Assembly: GCF_030272615.1 (NCBI RefSeq)
Contig: NC_081414.1
Coordinates: 308,307,164 to 308,371,163 of the forward strand
Length of the DNA stretch: 64,000 nucleotides
Direction of reading: 5' to 3'
DNA from: Cryptomeria japonica
Lineage: Eukaryota; Streptophyta; Pinopsida; Cupressales; Cupressaceae
In this document: positions 47,210 through 57,840 of the stretch, piece by piece
How the letters are laid out: each line of letters opens with the position of its first letter
Position numbering within the stretch: position 1 is the stretch's first letter
Notes under the pieces: generated by a model
Seen by the model: the letters and a program-made list of their open reading frames with translations, nothing else
Told to the model about the DNA's origin: nothing
Database searches by the model: none
Made by a program: the position numbers and the translations under genes

Positions 47210-48763
47210 AAGAGGTAAAAAAACCTACAAAACCCAACAATGAACATCAGAAAACATTCCAAATTAGCCTACAAGAGAAGTTAAACATCACGCAAATTCA
47301 AATAAGTTAAATACAAAACCAAAATTTCATGTTTACACTTTCAAAAATTGTCACTGTTTTCTGAACAACAAAACACAGTTAAACAGCATCTCGTACGAGT
47401 CAGGAATGGCCTTCGTACGAGAAAATAGCCCCAAATGACAAAGTTTTATACATCACATGACAAAATGGTCTTTTAACTGACCTATCGTACGACACAAGGG
47501 TTACTCTCATATGACAATTCTAATGGATTGAAATGATAAAACAAACATTGCCAGTTTCTCGTATGAGACAGAATTCTGTCTCGCACGATAAACCGAGAAA
47601 CCCGACCTAAAACCCATCAAAAATGTGAAAAATACACAAAAAAAATTCAAATTTGGAAACATAAAAAGGATAAAGATCGACCACTTACCGTTGGCTCGTA
47701 GTTTTGGGGTCGATTATGTCTTCTCTGGTGCTCAAATCGACGCTAACGAGTTGGGACCACCATTTTTCTTCGCAGAAGGCTTTTTGAATTTTCAAACTTG
47801 GAGGGTTAAAATGAATTGAAAATGACACTTTTGTCCTATATATAGCCTAAAACCTAATTTTTCAACTTGCTTCGATGGACATGAAAATTGTACCCTTGGC
47901 TAATGTGCCTGCTTTGATTCCATTTTCGGGATCGAAATCAAAATTCGAGATCGTCTTGCTAGTCAATTTCACAATTTTGACCACTTAGCGCTTTTTTCAT
48001 TAATGCTCATTCTTTCTTCAAATTGTGCTCAATTTCAACGCTGAATCTTATTTCAATTTCGTTCTATGCATCCACATTTCAATTCTACCAGTCAACTCTA
48101 TGCTCAATTTCTCATCAATCATTGCCAAATCTTCAGAAAAATCCTTATTGCTAAGGGGCATCTCAACTTCATTGCTTCACATCAAGTTGAGATCTCTCGA
48201 TCATCTGAATCAATCAATCGCTAGGGGCATATTAGTTTCATCACTTCAAATCAAGCTGATATTTGTCTTTCATCTGAATTAATCTCTTAACATTAATCAG
48301 TTTCATCGCTTCAAATCAAACTGATTATTCGTTTAAACTCAATCAAAAGTTTAAAGAGTTTATTTGGTCATTCTAAATCTAAGCAGGTGTTCAGTATTCA
48401 TTTCTTGATCAAGATGGACGGTTTATTCTTCGCTCATCATGTCTTGATCAGTCAAGTTCAAGATCAATTTTTATCATCATTCACTGTATCTAAGATCAAT
48501 CAAGTTCTAGATCAGTAAGATCCACTTCTTGATCAATCAAGTTCAAGTTCGGTATCTTTGTTTTCTATCGTTCCTCAGTTCAATCAAGTTCGGGATCGGT
48601 ATCACTTTAATCAGACCTCATTTAGCTTTGTCATTTCGAATCAAGCTAACACCTCACTTTTTATCTAGTTCATGATCAATCAAGTTCAGAATTGGCATCT
48701 CCTTGACATCACACATTCTTTGAATCAAAGCATTGCTTGCACATTAATTCAAAGAGGGGCAAA
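47210..48763 (+). other. gypsy G 3' untranslated region with hairpin repeats and polypurine tract
   Basis: No protein. It holds about six TCGTACGA-type motifs (47389-47588), tandem hairpins at 48160-48327 with a related one at 48622-48649, several phrases like GATCAATCAAGTTC (48480-48680), and the polypurine tract AAAGAGGGGCAAA (48751-48763) directly before the 3' LTR. Confidence 0.7.
48160..48327 (+). repeat. three tandem hairpins, 10-bp stem and 14-nt loop
   Basis: Stems 48160-48169/48184-48193, 48229-48238/48253-48262 and 48294-48303/48318-48327. Each has ten pairs, and the second uses two G-U pairs if read as plus-strand RNA. Loops are all 14 nt and alike: CATTGCTTCACATC, CATCACTTCAAATC, CATCGCTTCAAATC. 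Stem sequences differ between copies while pairing is kept. A fourth, weaker hairpin with a 14-nt loop of the TCATTTCGAATC type lies at 48622-48649. Confidence 0.85.
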
Positions 48764-49909
48764 TGTAATACCCTAAAATTGGTCATCTAAACCATGGGCC
48801 CCTAATCTTGACAACATCACCAAGGTCCTAACCAAAGGCAATTAAATCAATCTTGAGCACATTATTAATTCTTTAATTATCAAAAATCACATGGAAAATC
48901 AATCACTCAATATTAATTAAATATTTATTTAATTAATTGAATTATTTCAAGAATAATCATTTTGATCAATTATAACCTTTTTAATTTATTAAATATCTTT
49001 GCATATTTAATTAATTAATAAATTTGCCATTCAATCATGTGAAAGGATTAATTTATTACAAAAGATGAATTAATTTATTACAAAGAGTTAAATTGAAACA
49101 GAACAAAAGTCGAAAAAAAAGAATTGAATTGAGAGAGAAATCAAACTTGAGATATTATTTATTTTTCTTAATTTAGAACTTGAAATCAGAAAAACAATTT
49201 AATTGAATTGTTGAACTATTCTCTAAAATTGGAACTCAAAGCTTTTCAGAAAAAGAAGTTCAGTTGCATTAAGAAAACTCTTTTCTTGATTAAATTGAAG
49301 AATTATCTATTTTTATCAGATATGCATGGAACTAATTTATTATTATTTTCCAATGCAACTTGGACTTCTAATTTGAATGCATTTCAATTAAACTATAATT
49401 GGAATCTATCTCAAGGTTAACTCAACCTGATTTCTCAATTATTTTCAATTAATCCTAAATTGAGTTTTTTTTGTAATCCTCTATAAATTCAGTCTTCAGC
49501 TCTCATTCCAATTCACCCCAGAGATTTTTGAGAACACGCTTGGAAATTATTATCACACTAATTTCGCTCTGGAGTCATTGAAATCATTGTGCTTTTTTAG
49601 ATTACTTGCATCCATTTTACATTCATTATTGCTTGCATGCATTGTAGCTTAAATTTGCTTGAATTATTCATCCATCTTGCATCCATATAGCTTAATATCA
49701 TATAGATTAAATCCTTCATCTTGGTGTAGTCTAGTCACTGGTATTGCTTATAAAAATCTGAGAGCAATCTTATACTCACATCTTTTAGAAGGCAATTAGT
49801 CGCTTTGCTATGGTTTATTTCTTACTGATTATTGATTACTAACCATGCATATAATGACTTAATTGAAGTGTTGTGCTTGCAGCTACAGGTTCAGTTTTTC
49901 ACACACATA
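48764..49909 (+). repeat. 3' LTR of gypsy G
   Basis: Matches 32642-33768 closely. An extra ~23 bases arose by duplication of ATTAATTTATTACAAA near 49047-49082. It is followed by GTTAG. Confidence 0.9.
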
Positions 49910-49933
49910 GTTAGCACGTTTTACGCCTTTACA

Positions 49934-49938
49934 CAACA
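49934..49938. repeat. target-site duplication of element L (right copy)
   Basis: CAACA, a copy of 21158-21162. The last bases of L before it read CCTTTACA. Confidence 0.85.
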
Positions 49939-52049
49939 AGAGACATCTGTCCAAGGTTGATAGGACCATCTAGATTAATAGGGATCTGAAGTGGGGTGGT
50001 AGTAACCGGAGGAGTGACAATTTCCTAATCAATTAGTCCTTTTCTGTTGTCAGACTTTGCAAATTTTTCCTCTGCACTCCCAACATCCTTTTTCTCGGCC
50101 TCATCCCCTTTATCTTTTGCAGTGGTGTTGTCACTTGGTACAGTATCATCCTTTTGGATCTTAGGGGTTGTTGAGTTTTCTGTCACCAGAGGGGTATCAC
50201 CGGTCTTAGTTAATGTCTTGCTAAAATTGTGCAAGTATAAGACAACTGCTTCTTCCACTTTTCTCTGATCAACTTCATCTAGATTCTCATAGTAAGCTCC
50301 AAGATTCTTTAAGTTCCCATCAACTATTATTTCATCTATTAGCTGGTATGTTGATAGTGGAGGAATAATTGTGTACTTACTTTGCAGGTCACTAGACTCA
50401 AGGTCTTTGTCAAGTTGACTCCTAACCTATCTACCTCTTTTGGGCCTTCCAGTAGGAGCAGGGTCAGCTTTGGTTTTCTTGCTCTGTTAGGATCCACTGG
50501 ACTATGGCTTCCTCACCACTCTATAAAATTCACCTTTCTTCTTTGCCTTGTCTGCTTGTTCCTTAGACTCTATCTGAGAGGCCATTGGAGACATAGCAAC
50601 ATAATTCCTCTTGGTCTTCTCCTTTTGCTTCAACACACCTTTTCTAGATGGGATAGGTCCTAAAGATGATACCACTAGAGTAGGGGCAGAATTGGTCTCT
50701 TTTGGTTTGAATTTGGAGGTAACCAGATCAACCATAGCCTTTTTGGTTTCCTCTTGGGCGTCCTTCTGAGCATGTTTTTCTCTTTCCTACTTCACCTTCT
50801 CATGGGTAAATCCCATCTACACTTCTACTTCCTCTGCCATCTTTGTAACTTTTATTTTCCTAGCAGGTGCAGTGAATTGTCTATGCAATTCAAGGTCTTT
50901 CTCCTTGAATGTTCCAAATCTCCCTTCTTTAAGATCCACTGGTTGACTCAATAAGTGCTGAGCATATGCCTTGAGAGTGATAGAGTCAACTTCATACCCC
51001 ATGGGCATGATCCAAACTATCTCGGGCTCCACTACTTCCATTTGGCATTGATCTTTATCTACCATGAAGAAAATGGTTTTCTCATACTTCTCAAAAATCT
51101 CTTTAGGGATTCTCTCTCTGTTTTTCATTGCAGCTTGGAAAGATTTGAAATATCCCCAGAGAGTAGATATTCTCATTGTGGCATCTCCAATTCCCCATAA
51201 TCCCTCTTTCATTTCCATAGCTACTGGTCTATCATAGGCCCATTGGACCTTACCTTTTACACCAGGTATCTCATTCAAGAAATATAAGGCCAAGCAAATA
51301 AGAAGAGTTCCATATCTGAAAGTCTTCTTTTTATCTTGCTTGATCTTCTTCAAATTGCTTATCAAATCATTTAGGAGGACTGTACATAGATCATACCTTT
51401 TGTCTTATTTTAACATCAAATTGGTTGAGTATATAGCAGTACCAGAGACAGAGTTGTGACTGCTTGACTCTTAAACCTTGTATCTGACCACCATCGATGC
51501 AAACTTCACATCATTCTGCAGAATGTCATTTATGATCATTTCTCTGCTATCAAATTTGGAACCAGTAGTAGCTATCACTGTGTCATTCGATACTTTCCTT
51601 AAGCTAGATACTTCACTGGTTTCACTGAGGCATGTCATGACTTGGATTTCCTATTTGGTAATCTTGTGGGGCCTCTCAAGCCATATAAATTCACCATGAA
51701 CTTTACTGAGAATGTACCGGATCCACTTTGTTTTGTTGAGCAACAAAAAATGGATGAACTACAAAAAACCCTTATCTTGAAGAACCTTGTTCTCTGGTTT
51801 GAGGTTTCCTGAATTGTCTACCATGTGATTATTATATAGGTTTAGCATGTCCACATTACTAAGCTCCTCGAGATCACAATGGATGTATGCCCTAATATAT
51901 TTATTGTGAAGCACGTTGTGGGGTACCAAAGAAAATGCACCTTCCGGATCATCTTCAATAGACTTAAAAGGGTGTTTCTTGAATATAGGTTTGGCCCTAC
52001 CCTTAATCTCCATGACCAATAGGGTAGCAATATGATAAGATAAAGCCAT
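49939..52049 (-). pseudogene. ORFX, N-terminal and middle part (N2 copy)
   Basis: Starts at MALSYHIATLLVMEIKGR. It keeps one frame across ~700 codons with several stops, including near 51757, about three in 51380-51660, near 50815, 50787, 50500 and 50024. The first 400 codons match the N1 copy block by block (KPIFKKHP, GAFSLVPHNVLHNKYIRAYI, FRYGTLLICLALYFLNEIP, ERIPKEIFEKYEKTIFFM, IVWIMPMGYEVDS). After this comes a Lys/Glu-rich linker (KGVLKQKEKTKRNYVAMSP), then LSTYQLIDEIIVDGNLKNLG and a charged segment KIQKDDTVPSDNTTAKDKGD. It continues in frame at 21162. No enzyme motif is recognised. Confidence 0.78.
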
Positions 52050-52481
52050 TTTGAACTTAGGGTTTGTGAAAACAGATAATCTGAACAGATAAATACCTTG
52101 ATACACAACCAAGTGCTAAAATTCACTTTAGAGTCACTAAAGCCATTGTTGAAATCACCAAACTGCTTCACTCTCCTTCTCTGCACTATTCACTTGATCG
52201 CATTGTGACAAATGAAGTTTTGAAATGCATTTTTATCCTTCAAAAAACTAATTTTCTTTTGTAATAAATATTGCAACCGGTGACCAAGATTTTCATAGAA
52301 TCACTTACCAGAGCACTGAATCTTCACTGAAACTTTTGAATAACATCTACACATATGATCTAATTAAGCCTTCTGCAACCTTTCTAAATCAATTGTAGGT
52401 CACTAAAGAGAGAGTTTCTTATAATATGCATGAAAAGTTCCCCCTAAGGCATAAAGCCCTAGTTACTAGATGAAGATCATG
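52050..52481 (-). other. N2 spacer upstream of ORFX, cut by LTR Rb
   Basis: The minus strand has a GA-rich leader-like part (GAGAAGGAGAGTGAAGC, near 52170) as before ORFX in N1. The gag-like ORF and 5' LTR expected farther upstream are not seen; LTR Rb begins at 52482. Confidence 0.55.
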
Positions 52482-54808
52482 TGTAATGCCATGCTAGGAA
52501 CCCTAAAGGAAAACAATACATCTAGGAAACTAAAAGGTGGAATAATATTTTTTTTAAAGATTAAGTGCATTAATTATAACATTGCACGTTTATTAACACA
52601 GTGGAAGTCTAACATGTGCTAACCTAAAGGGTTACCAATGAAGATTACTTCGAAACTAAGCAACTACAAAAGGTTAATCCAATTATCCATCTAATTAGGA
52701 AATTCAATTTCAATTAATAAACCATTCTTATAAAATTGAATTCCATATTGAAAGATTTAAAGTGTTACAATACATTTATTTTCAATGAAGCATTTATACA
52801 TCAGAAGAAGGATAATTGAAATAAACATACATTCCATTGAATTAAGATTATAATATCCAATTGGATGAAAAAATGCCTCTGCGTATGAAAAAGCCTCTGC
52901 GTGTGAAAATACGATGCAATGCATCAACATCCTTTTTTGAGCATTCTTATCCACTGCGGGGAAATTACAGAGGCTCTACAAATCATTACACTATTTTGGC
53001 TAATAACTCGGGGACTGAGGATCTTGGTAGGGTCACATCACGGACTCACGATCAAGAGGCCTTCTTTGCAAAAACAAAATATGCTTTGGTTAATACAGTT
53101 AGGGCTCCCCCCCTCTTTACAAGGGCTCGGATCGAGATTGGCATTTGGTGAGCTGAAGAAATAACAGGGCTTTAGGGAAAATGTGTAGGGGAAAAAGCGA
53201 GACTAGGCTAACATGCCCTAATCCTACTTTTTGACACACATTATGGAATATGAAAGAGCCTAGAGGTATCACACAATTGGCTACTTCTTTTTGTGGAAGA
53301 GAGAGCCACGGGCTACCTATTAGGGTTTCTATTCCTTTGTTGTAATTGAAAGATAAAATGATGCAAGTTCAATTTCTAACCCCAAAGTGCAAGTATGAAC
53401 AAGATTGCAGAATTGAGATTAAACAATGGAAAGCTGTAAACACAAGGACAAGGAAAGAATGCAGATGCATACTCAGAGTTAAAATCTGAGTGAAAATGTT
53501 CGGGATGGGGGCGCAGGCGCCACTGTCCTGAAACTGCTGTTTTGCAACCTGAAAAGCTGTCGGAAATGCTGAAACTTGCTGTCTGACAGAAGGATCAAGG
53601 CGCCCAGCGCCCCTGTCCCAGGGACCAGGGTGCCTAGCACCCCTATCCTGGCAGGACTAGGGTGCCACACGCCTCTATCCTTGTCTTTTGTCTTGAAATT
53701 TGGTGTGTGGCTCAGTTTCTGTCTGCTTCCGTCGGATCTACAATTTGTGGCGTCGTCTGAATCCCGAAATCTGCACTTATATCTGAAAAGGTATGGTGGG
53801 CGGCTATATAGGGTTTTGCCTTAGTCAAACCCCCACTTTAGTGATTTCCACCTCCACAAATAGCCAATTTGTATTGTAAAAGTAGTATGTGTGCAGACCT
53901 TGTGTGTGTGCAAGATCCTAAAATGCAAGTAAGCAAACTAGAGCAACCTAGAAAGTAAACACTAATTGCTTGTAAATGATAATGTAAATTCTCTAAATCA
54001 AGATGCAAAGTGATCTAAAGCATGAATACAAATGATATAATGAGGCTTATGCAAAGACATGAACACAACATGAAATCATACCCAACCCCAAGGGAGGGGT
54101 ACAAGCCAATCTTCAGTCGGTGATCCCCTATTGCTCTTCAATGTCTTCAAAGCCCTAAATGGATGAATGAAATTGATGAATGCTTGATGGGTGGATGTTG
54201 AATGTTGTTGAAGTATTCAAAGATCTGCTCTTTCGCTGCGTAAAAGGTCCCTTAAACCAAAATTCTGGATCCTTTCCAATGAAGAAAGAGAGCTCTTATG
54301 TATGAAACCCTAGGTCTTAATTTCAACTTTTGGCCAACCTAGAGATTGAATCTCCTGCCAATTTCTTGGGGTTAAGCTTTATTTTATGATTGGATTGTGC
54401 TCCTAAAATTTGGGGAAAAATATCCAGGACCATGTGCACTCCGGGCGCCATGGTCCCGACAACTTTTCACCAAATTTTCAGGGCCGTCGGATATGATGAT
54501 TTTAGAGAGAATCCCGAAGTTACAGGTGATTTCGAGATGTTTTGACCCCCGAAATCAAGCCCCCAAGTTCAAAATAAGACCTAATTAGGGTTTTTGATTA
54601 AATGATGTATTGAAGGAATAAAATGAAAGGAGCACACTTTAATGAAAGGGCCCAACTGGAAGATGATGAAATAAGACCTTAGACCTAATTAATTTGATTA
54701 AGTGCTAAAGGAAAATGCGATGCAAAGTGCAAGATGTGCCAAGGTGGGAGCTAAACCAAGTGTGAAATTGTACCACTTTAGCAAGTGCGTACAATTTACG
54801 ATGCTACA
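52482..54808 (+). repeat. LTR Rb of a gypsy-like family
   Basis: Starts TGTAATGCCATGC and may end GATGCTACA at 54808. It is related to Ra (59664-63910): both have TGTAATGCC-type starts, a GTGGAAG/GCGGAAG phrase, CTAACCTAAAGGGT / CTAACACCTAAAGAGT and CAATGA-GATTACTT. A GC-rich part at 53505-53680 carries four GGCGCC/GCGCC-type repeats. No matching duplication of the left flank TCATG follows 54808, so it may be one LTR of a longer, rearranged element. No coding motif. Confidence 0.55.
53511..53680 (+). repeat. GGCGCC-type subrepeats in LTR Rb
   Basis: Four imperfect copies of a unit ending in CTGTCC or CTATCC: GCGCAGGCGCCACTGTCC, GGCGCCCAGCGCCCCTGTCC, GGTGCCTAGCACCCCTATCC and GGTGCCACACGCCTCTATCC. 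The later copies show C-to-T and G-to-A changes at CG. A possible fifth lies near 54438 (GGGCGCCATGGTCCCG). Confidence 0.75.
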
Positions 54809-56528
54809 GAAACCAAAAGGCCCCAAATGGAATTCCAGTCATTATCGGGAGGAGAGTTTTGTAAAACCTAACCAGTCAAAGAGTTCCTCTACTTGCCATA
54901 TTTTTCCTTCACAAAAATATTTGGGTAAATTATTAGAGGATATGGAAACCCCTAGTTGTCATAATTCTAAGGAAGTCGAGCACCCAATGTTAGATCTACC
55001 TTCAAATTCTCCAGCTTCTCCTAATGGGTTGATCATTGAAATGGATAATCATACCTAGGCCAGGTATCAAATGCATAGCAGCGACAAAATGATCTTTGCT
55101 CAGTGGAAAGGTTGGGGGATCCCGTCTGAACAAATTGCTAAATGGGTGTCATCTTCCTTCAATAACCAAGTAAAAATTGACATCCTTCCTGATAATTTCT
55201 TAGCTATTGAATGTGGTAATGAGATTCTGAGAAATTCATTGTTAAACGGGGATATATTAACATTTAAGGGTCTAGGGTTTGATTGCTGGGAATGGCAATC
55301 TCTCTTTCTCCCATCTCAATTCAATTCTTGCATGGTTAATAGAGCAATTTCACTTGATAAATTTCCTGTAGAATTGTGAAATAATGACTTTTTAAGAATA
55401 ATAGGCAACAAAATAGGTAAATTTGTAGAAGTCAAAAAATCAGCCCTAAGCTTCTTTAACCAGCTCTTAATTGTTAAAATGAATATTAACATTAAATCTT
55501 TAGAACCCATAACTTTGAAATGTGATAAATCTTGTTTAACTCTAGAATTACCCTTTTATAATGGTTCTTTTTAATATTCTATGCCAAGGAAGATCCCCTT
55601 TGAGAAACCTTTCCTTGAATTGTTGCTCATGTCTAATGGCGCACCATTCAGATTCGTGAAAGGAGGGGGTTTCACCCTAGAGGGCTATAAGATTGATAAT
55701 AACCCTAATCTCTCCTTAGACCTACACCCTCATAGCTCCCCTATTAAGCCCTCTCATCCCCCTCTTCCTCCACTTCTAACTATAAATTCACCTATAGTTG
55801 ACCCCCTTCTCAGGGATCGATATCTGTAGGATGGTGAAGTCAATGAGGTTATCCCTCAGAAAGAGCAGCTCGACCTGACAAATATGTCATCATCTAGCTC
55901 TTTCATTCCACCAGAGAAGCTGAGTCCCTTGGGGTCTCCTCCTTTAATGGAACTAATTACCTTTGAGCAATTAGTAGTGATGGATAGGCTTTCCACGGAT
56001 CTAGGATTGGCATCCTTGCAGGATCAACCAATCTCTCTAGCCTCAACATTGGAGGGATTTGAGGAGGAAAAGGCTCGCTCTCCACCTCTGAAGGCTATTT
56101 TTGATACAATTGTAGAATCTAAGATTGATGGAGTGGCTAGGGAAGTTAACATCATTGCCAATTTTGTAGGGGAAGAAGTAGTAAATGACCTCATGGATCA
56201 ATTGGTTGATGAAATTTGTAATGATGAGGAGTTGGAAAGACAAAGGGATTTCTTAGTCAAAAATCTAGTGGATGTTTCCAGAGTCAACTTAGAAATAGGT
56301 GAACTATTTATAGCATTAGATAACTTAGAAAATGATAACCCAAATACTCTAGGCATTCTCAGCTCTAACAGAAGCAAAGACTCTCCTGACTGTGCTAAAC
56401 ATAGTAAGAGAAGAGGGAGGAGATCCCTTGCTGAACTAAGATCAAAGGATGGAGATGCCAAGGGTCAGGATAAAATATCTACTCTTTTTAATGTAGAGGA
56501 GGGGAAGTTCCTCCCCAGAGAGCCATGA
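54809..56528 (+). pseudogene. LINE ORF1 (nucleic-acid-binding protein)
   Basis: One frame with stops near 55056, 55377, 55572 and 55827. QMHSSDKMIFAQWKGWGIP, EQIAKWVSSSFNNQVKIDIL, FLAIECGNEILRNSLL and LGFDCWEWQSLFLPSQF fit the DUF4283/RRM-like domain common in ORF1 of plant LINEs. The second half is Pro/Ser-rich, then acidic with a basic patch (KHSKRRGRRSLAELRSKDGD). No CCHC knuckle is seen. The stop TGA overlaps the ORF2 start as ATGA at 56525-56528. Confidence 0.75.
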
Positions 56529-57840
56529 AAATCATATCATGGAATGTTAGGGGTTTGAATGCCCCTAACAAATAGTGCATCTTAAAGCGCTGCATCTTTG
56601 ATTCTAAACCAGATATAATGTTAATCCAAGAAACCAAAATGAACTCCTCTGAGATAGTCCTTTTTGAGAAAAAACTAGGCGTTAGACAGCTAAAGCACTC
56701 CCCTATTACAGAGGCCTCAGAGGGCTTAGCCATCATTTGGGACTCTAGATTTATTTTGTTTACACCTTTAGAGATTAAGGAAAATTGGATGGGAGGAGAA
56801 GTAGTAAGTTATAAAAATAACCTAAGATTCAAATTGATTAACATTTATGGTCCTATCCAAAATAGGGATAAGGCTAGGGTGTGGGTGGAACTGGAGTCTT
56901 TCCTCAAAAGTTTCCCAAGTGATGTATGCTTCATTGGGGGAGATTTCAATGCTATCACTAAGGTAGTAGACAAAAGAGGAGGTAGCAACAAATGTCCTCC
57001 AGTGGCTGTAGATTTCAATCATTGGATCAATAGGAACACCCTATTGGAAATCCAGACGACAGAAAATGCCTTCACTTGGAACAATAAAAGTCTTGGTTTC
57101 TATAACATTGTTGAGAAACTAGATAGGTTCTTTATCCATGAGGGGCTCTCAGAGCTTAACTTTACCCTGAATGCAGAACCCCTCCCTTTAGCAAGATCTG
57201 ACCATCTCCCACTCCAACTAATCTTATTATCTGACCACTCCCCTAAAAAATGTCCCTTCAAATTTGAGAGCATGTGGTTCAGAGATGATAACTTCTTAAA
57301 CTTAATTGAGAACTGGTGGAGAAGCTTTGTTTTCTCTAGTTCGAAGATGTTTATTATCACAAGCAAGTTAAAGCTTATCAAAAGGAAGCTCTTAGAATGG
57401 AACAAGACTAATTTTGGAAATATTTTTGATAAAAAACTCCTAATAGAAAATGATCTTAAGAATGTTAACATTGAGGTTCTTGAGAAGGGGATGGATGAAC
57501 ATCTCTTCCTCAAAGAAAAGGCTCTACTCTCTAAATATGAAAAGACACTCTCAAATGAAGAGATCTTTTGGAAACAAAAATTGAGGGAGACTTGGTTGAG
57601 TGATGGGGACCGAAATACTAAGTTTTTCCACAATAGTACTAAGCAGAGGCGATAGGTCAATCGAATTTCTAAAATTAAGAATTGCCAGGGTTCCATCCTG
57701 TCTAAACCAGATGATGTTGCCTCCGAGGCAGCAAGGTTTTTTGATAAAATCTTAAACAATATTGAAGGCTCCAACCTCAAGGGCCAACTCAATATTATCA
57801 AGAATCTTCCAAAAATTATTAACATGACCACAACAAAATC
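56525..57840 (+). pseudogene. LINE ORF2, endonuclease domain and linker
   Basis: Begins MKIISWNVRGLNAPNK, followed by a stop. The apurinic/apyrimidinic-type endonuclease shows IMLIQETKMNSSE (catalytic Glu), VCFIGGDFNAITKVVDKRGG, FTWNNKSLGFYNIVEKLDRF and LARSDHLPL (Ser-Asp-His). The linker ends with LRETWLSDGDRNTKFFHNST, a block common to plant LINEs. There is a stop at 57653 and a frameshift near 57845. This enzyme nicks the target DNA to prime reverse transcription. Confidence 0.88.

Larger units (their letters stand above)
32642..49909 (+). mobile_element. complete Ty3/gypsy element G (Tat-type), 17.3 kb
   Basis: LTRs of 1127 and 1146 bases that differ by a few percent, flanked by GTTAG (32637-32641 and 49910-49914). 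It carries gag, protease with G-patch, RT, two RNase H domains and integrase in one direction, then ~5 kb before the 3' LTR that includes an antisense plant mobile domain ORF. A second, archaeal-type RNase H after the first and extra ORFs beyond pol are known traits of the Tat/Ogre lineage. Stops and two frameshifts disable it. Confidence 0.93.

Noticed and set aside
32642-49909. Possible integrated plant pararetrovirus
   Set aside because: Paired LTRs, integrase, two RNase H domains and target duplications identify a Ty3/gypsy retrotransposon. No movement protein or coat protein of a caulimovirus is seen.
50025-50268. Plus-strand 73-codon ORF with signal-peptide-like hydrophobic start
   Set aside because: It is the complement of the Lys/Glu/Asp-rich ORFX linker on the minus strand.
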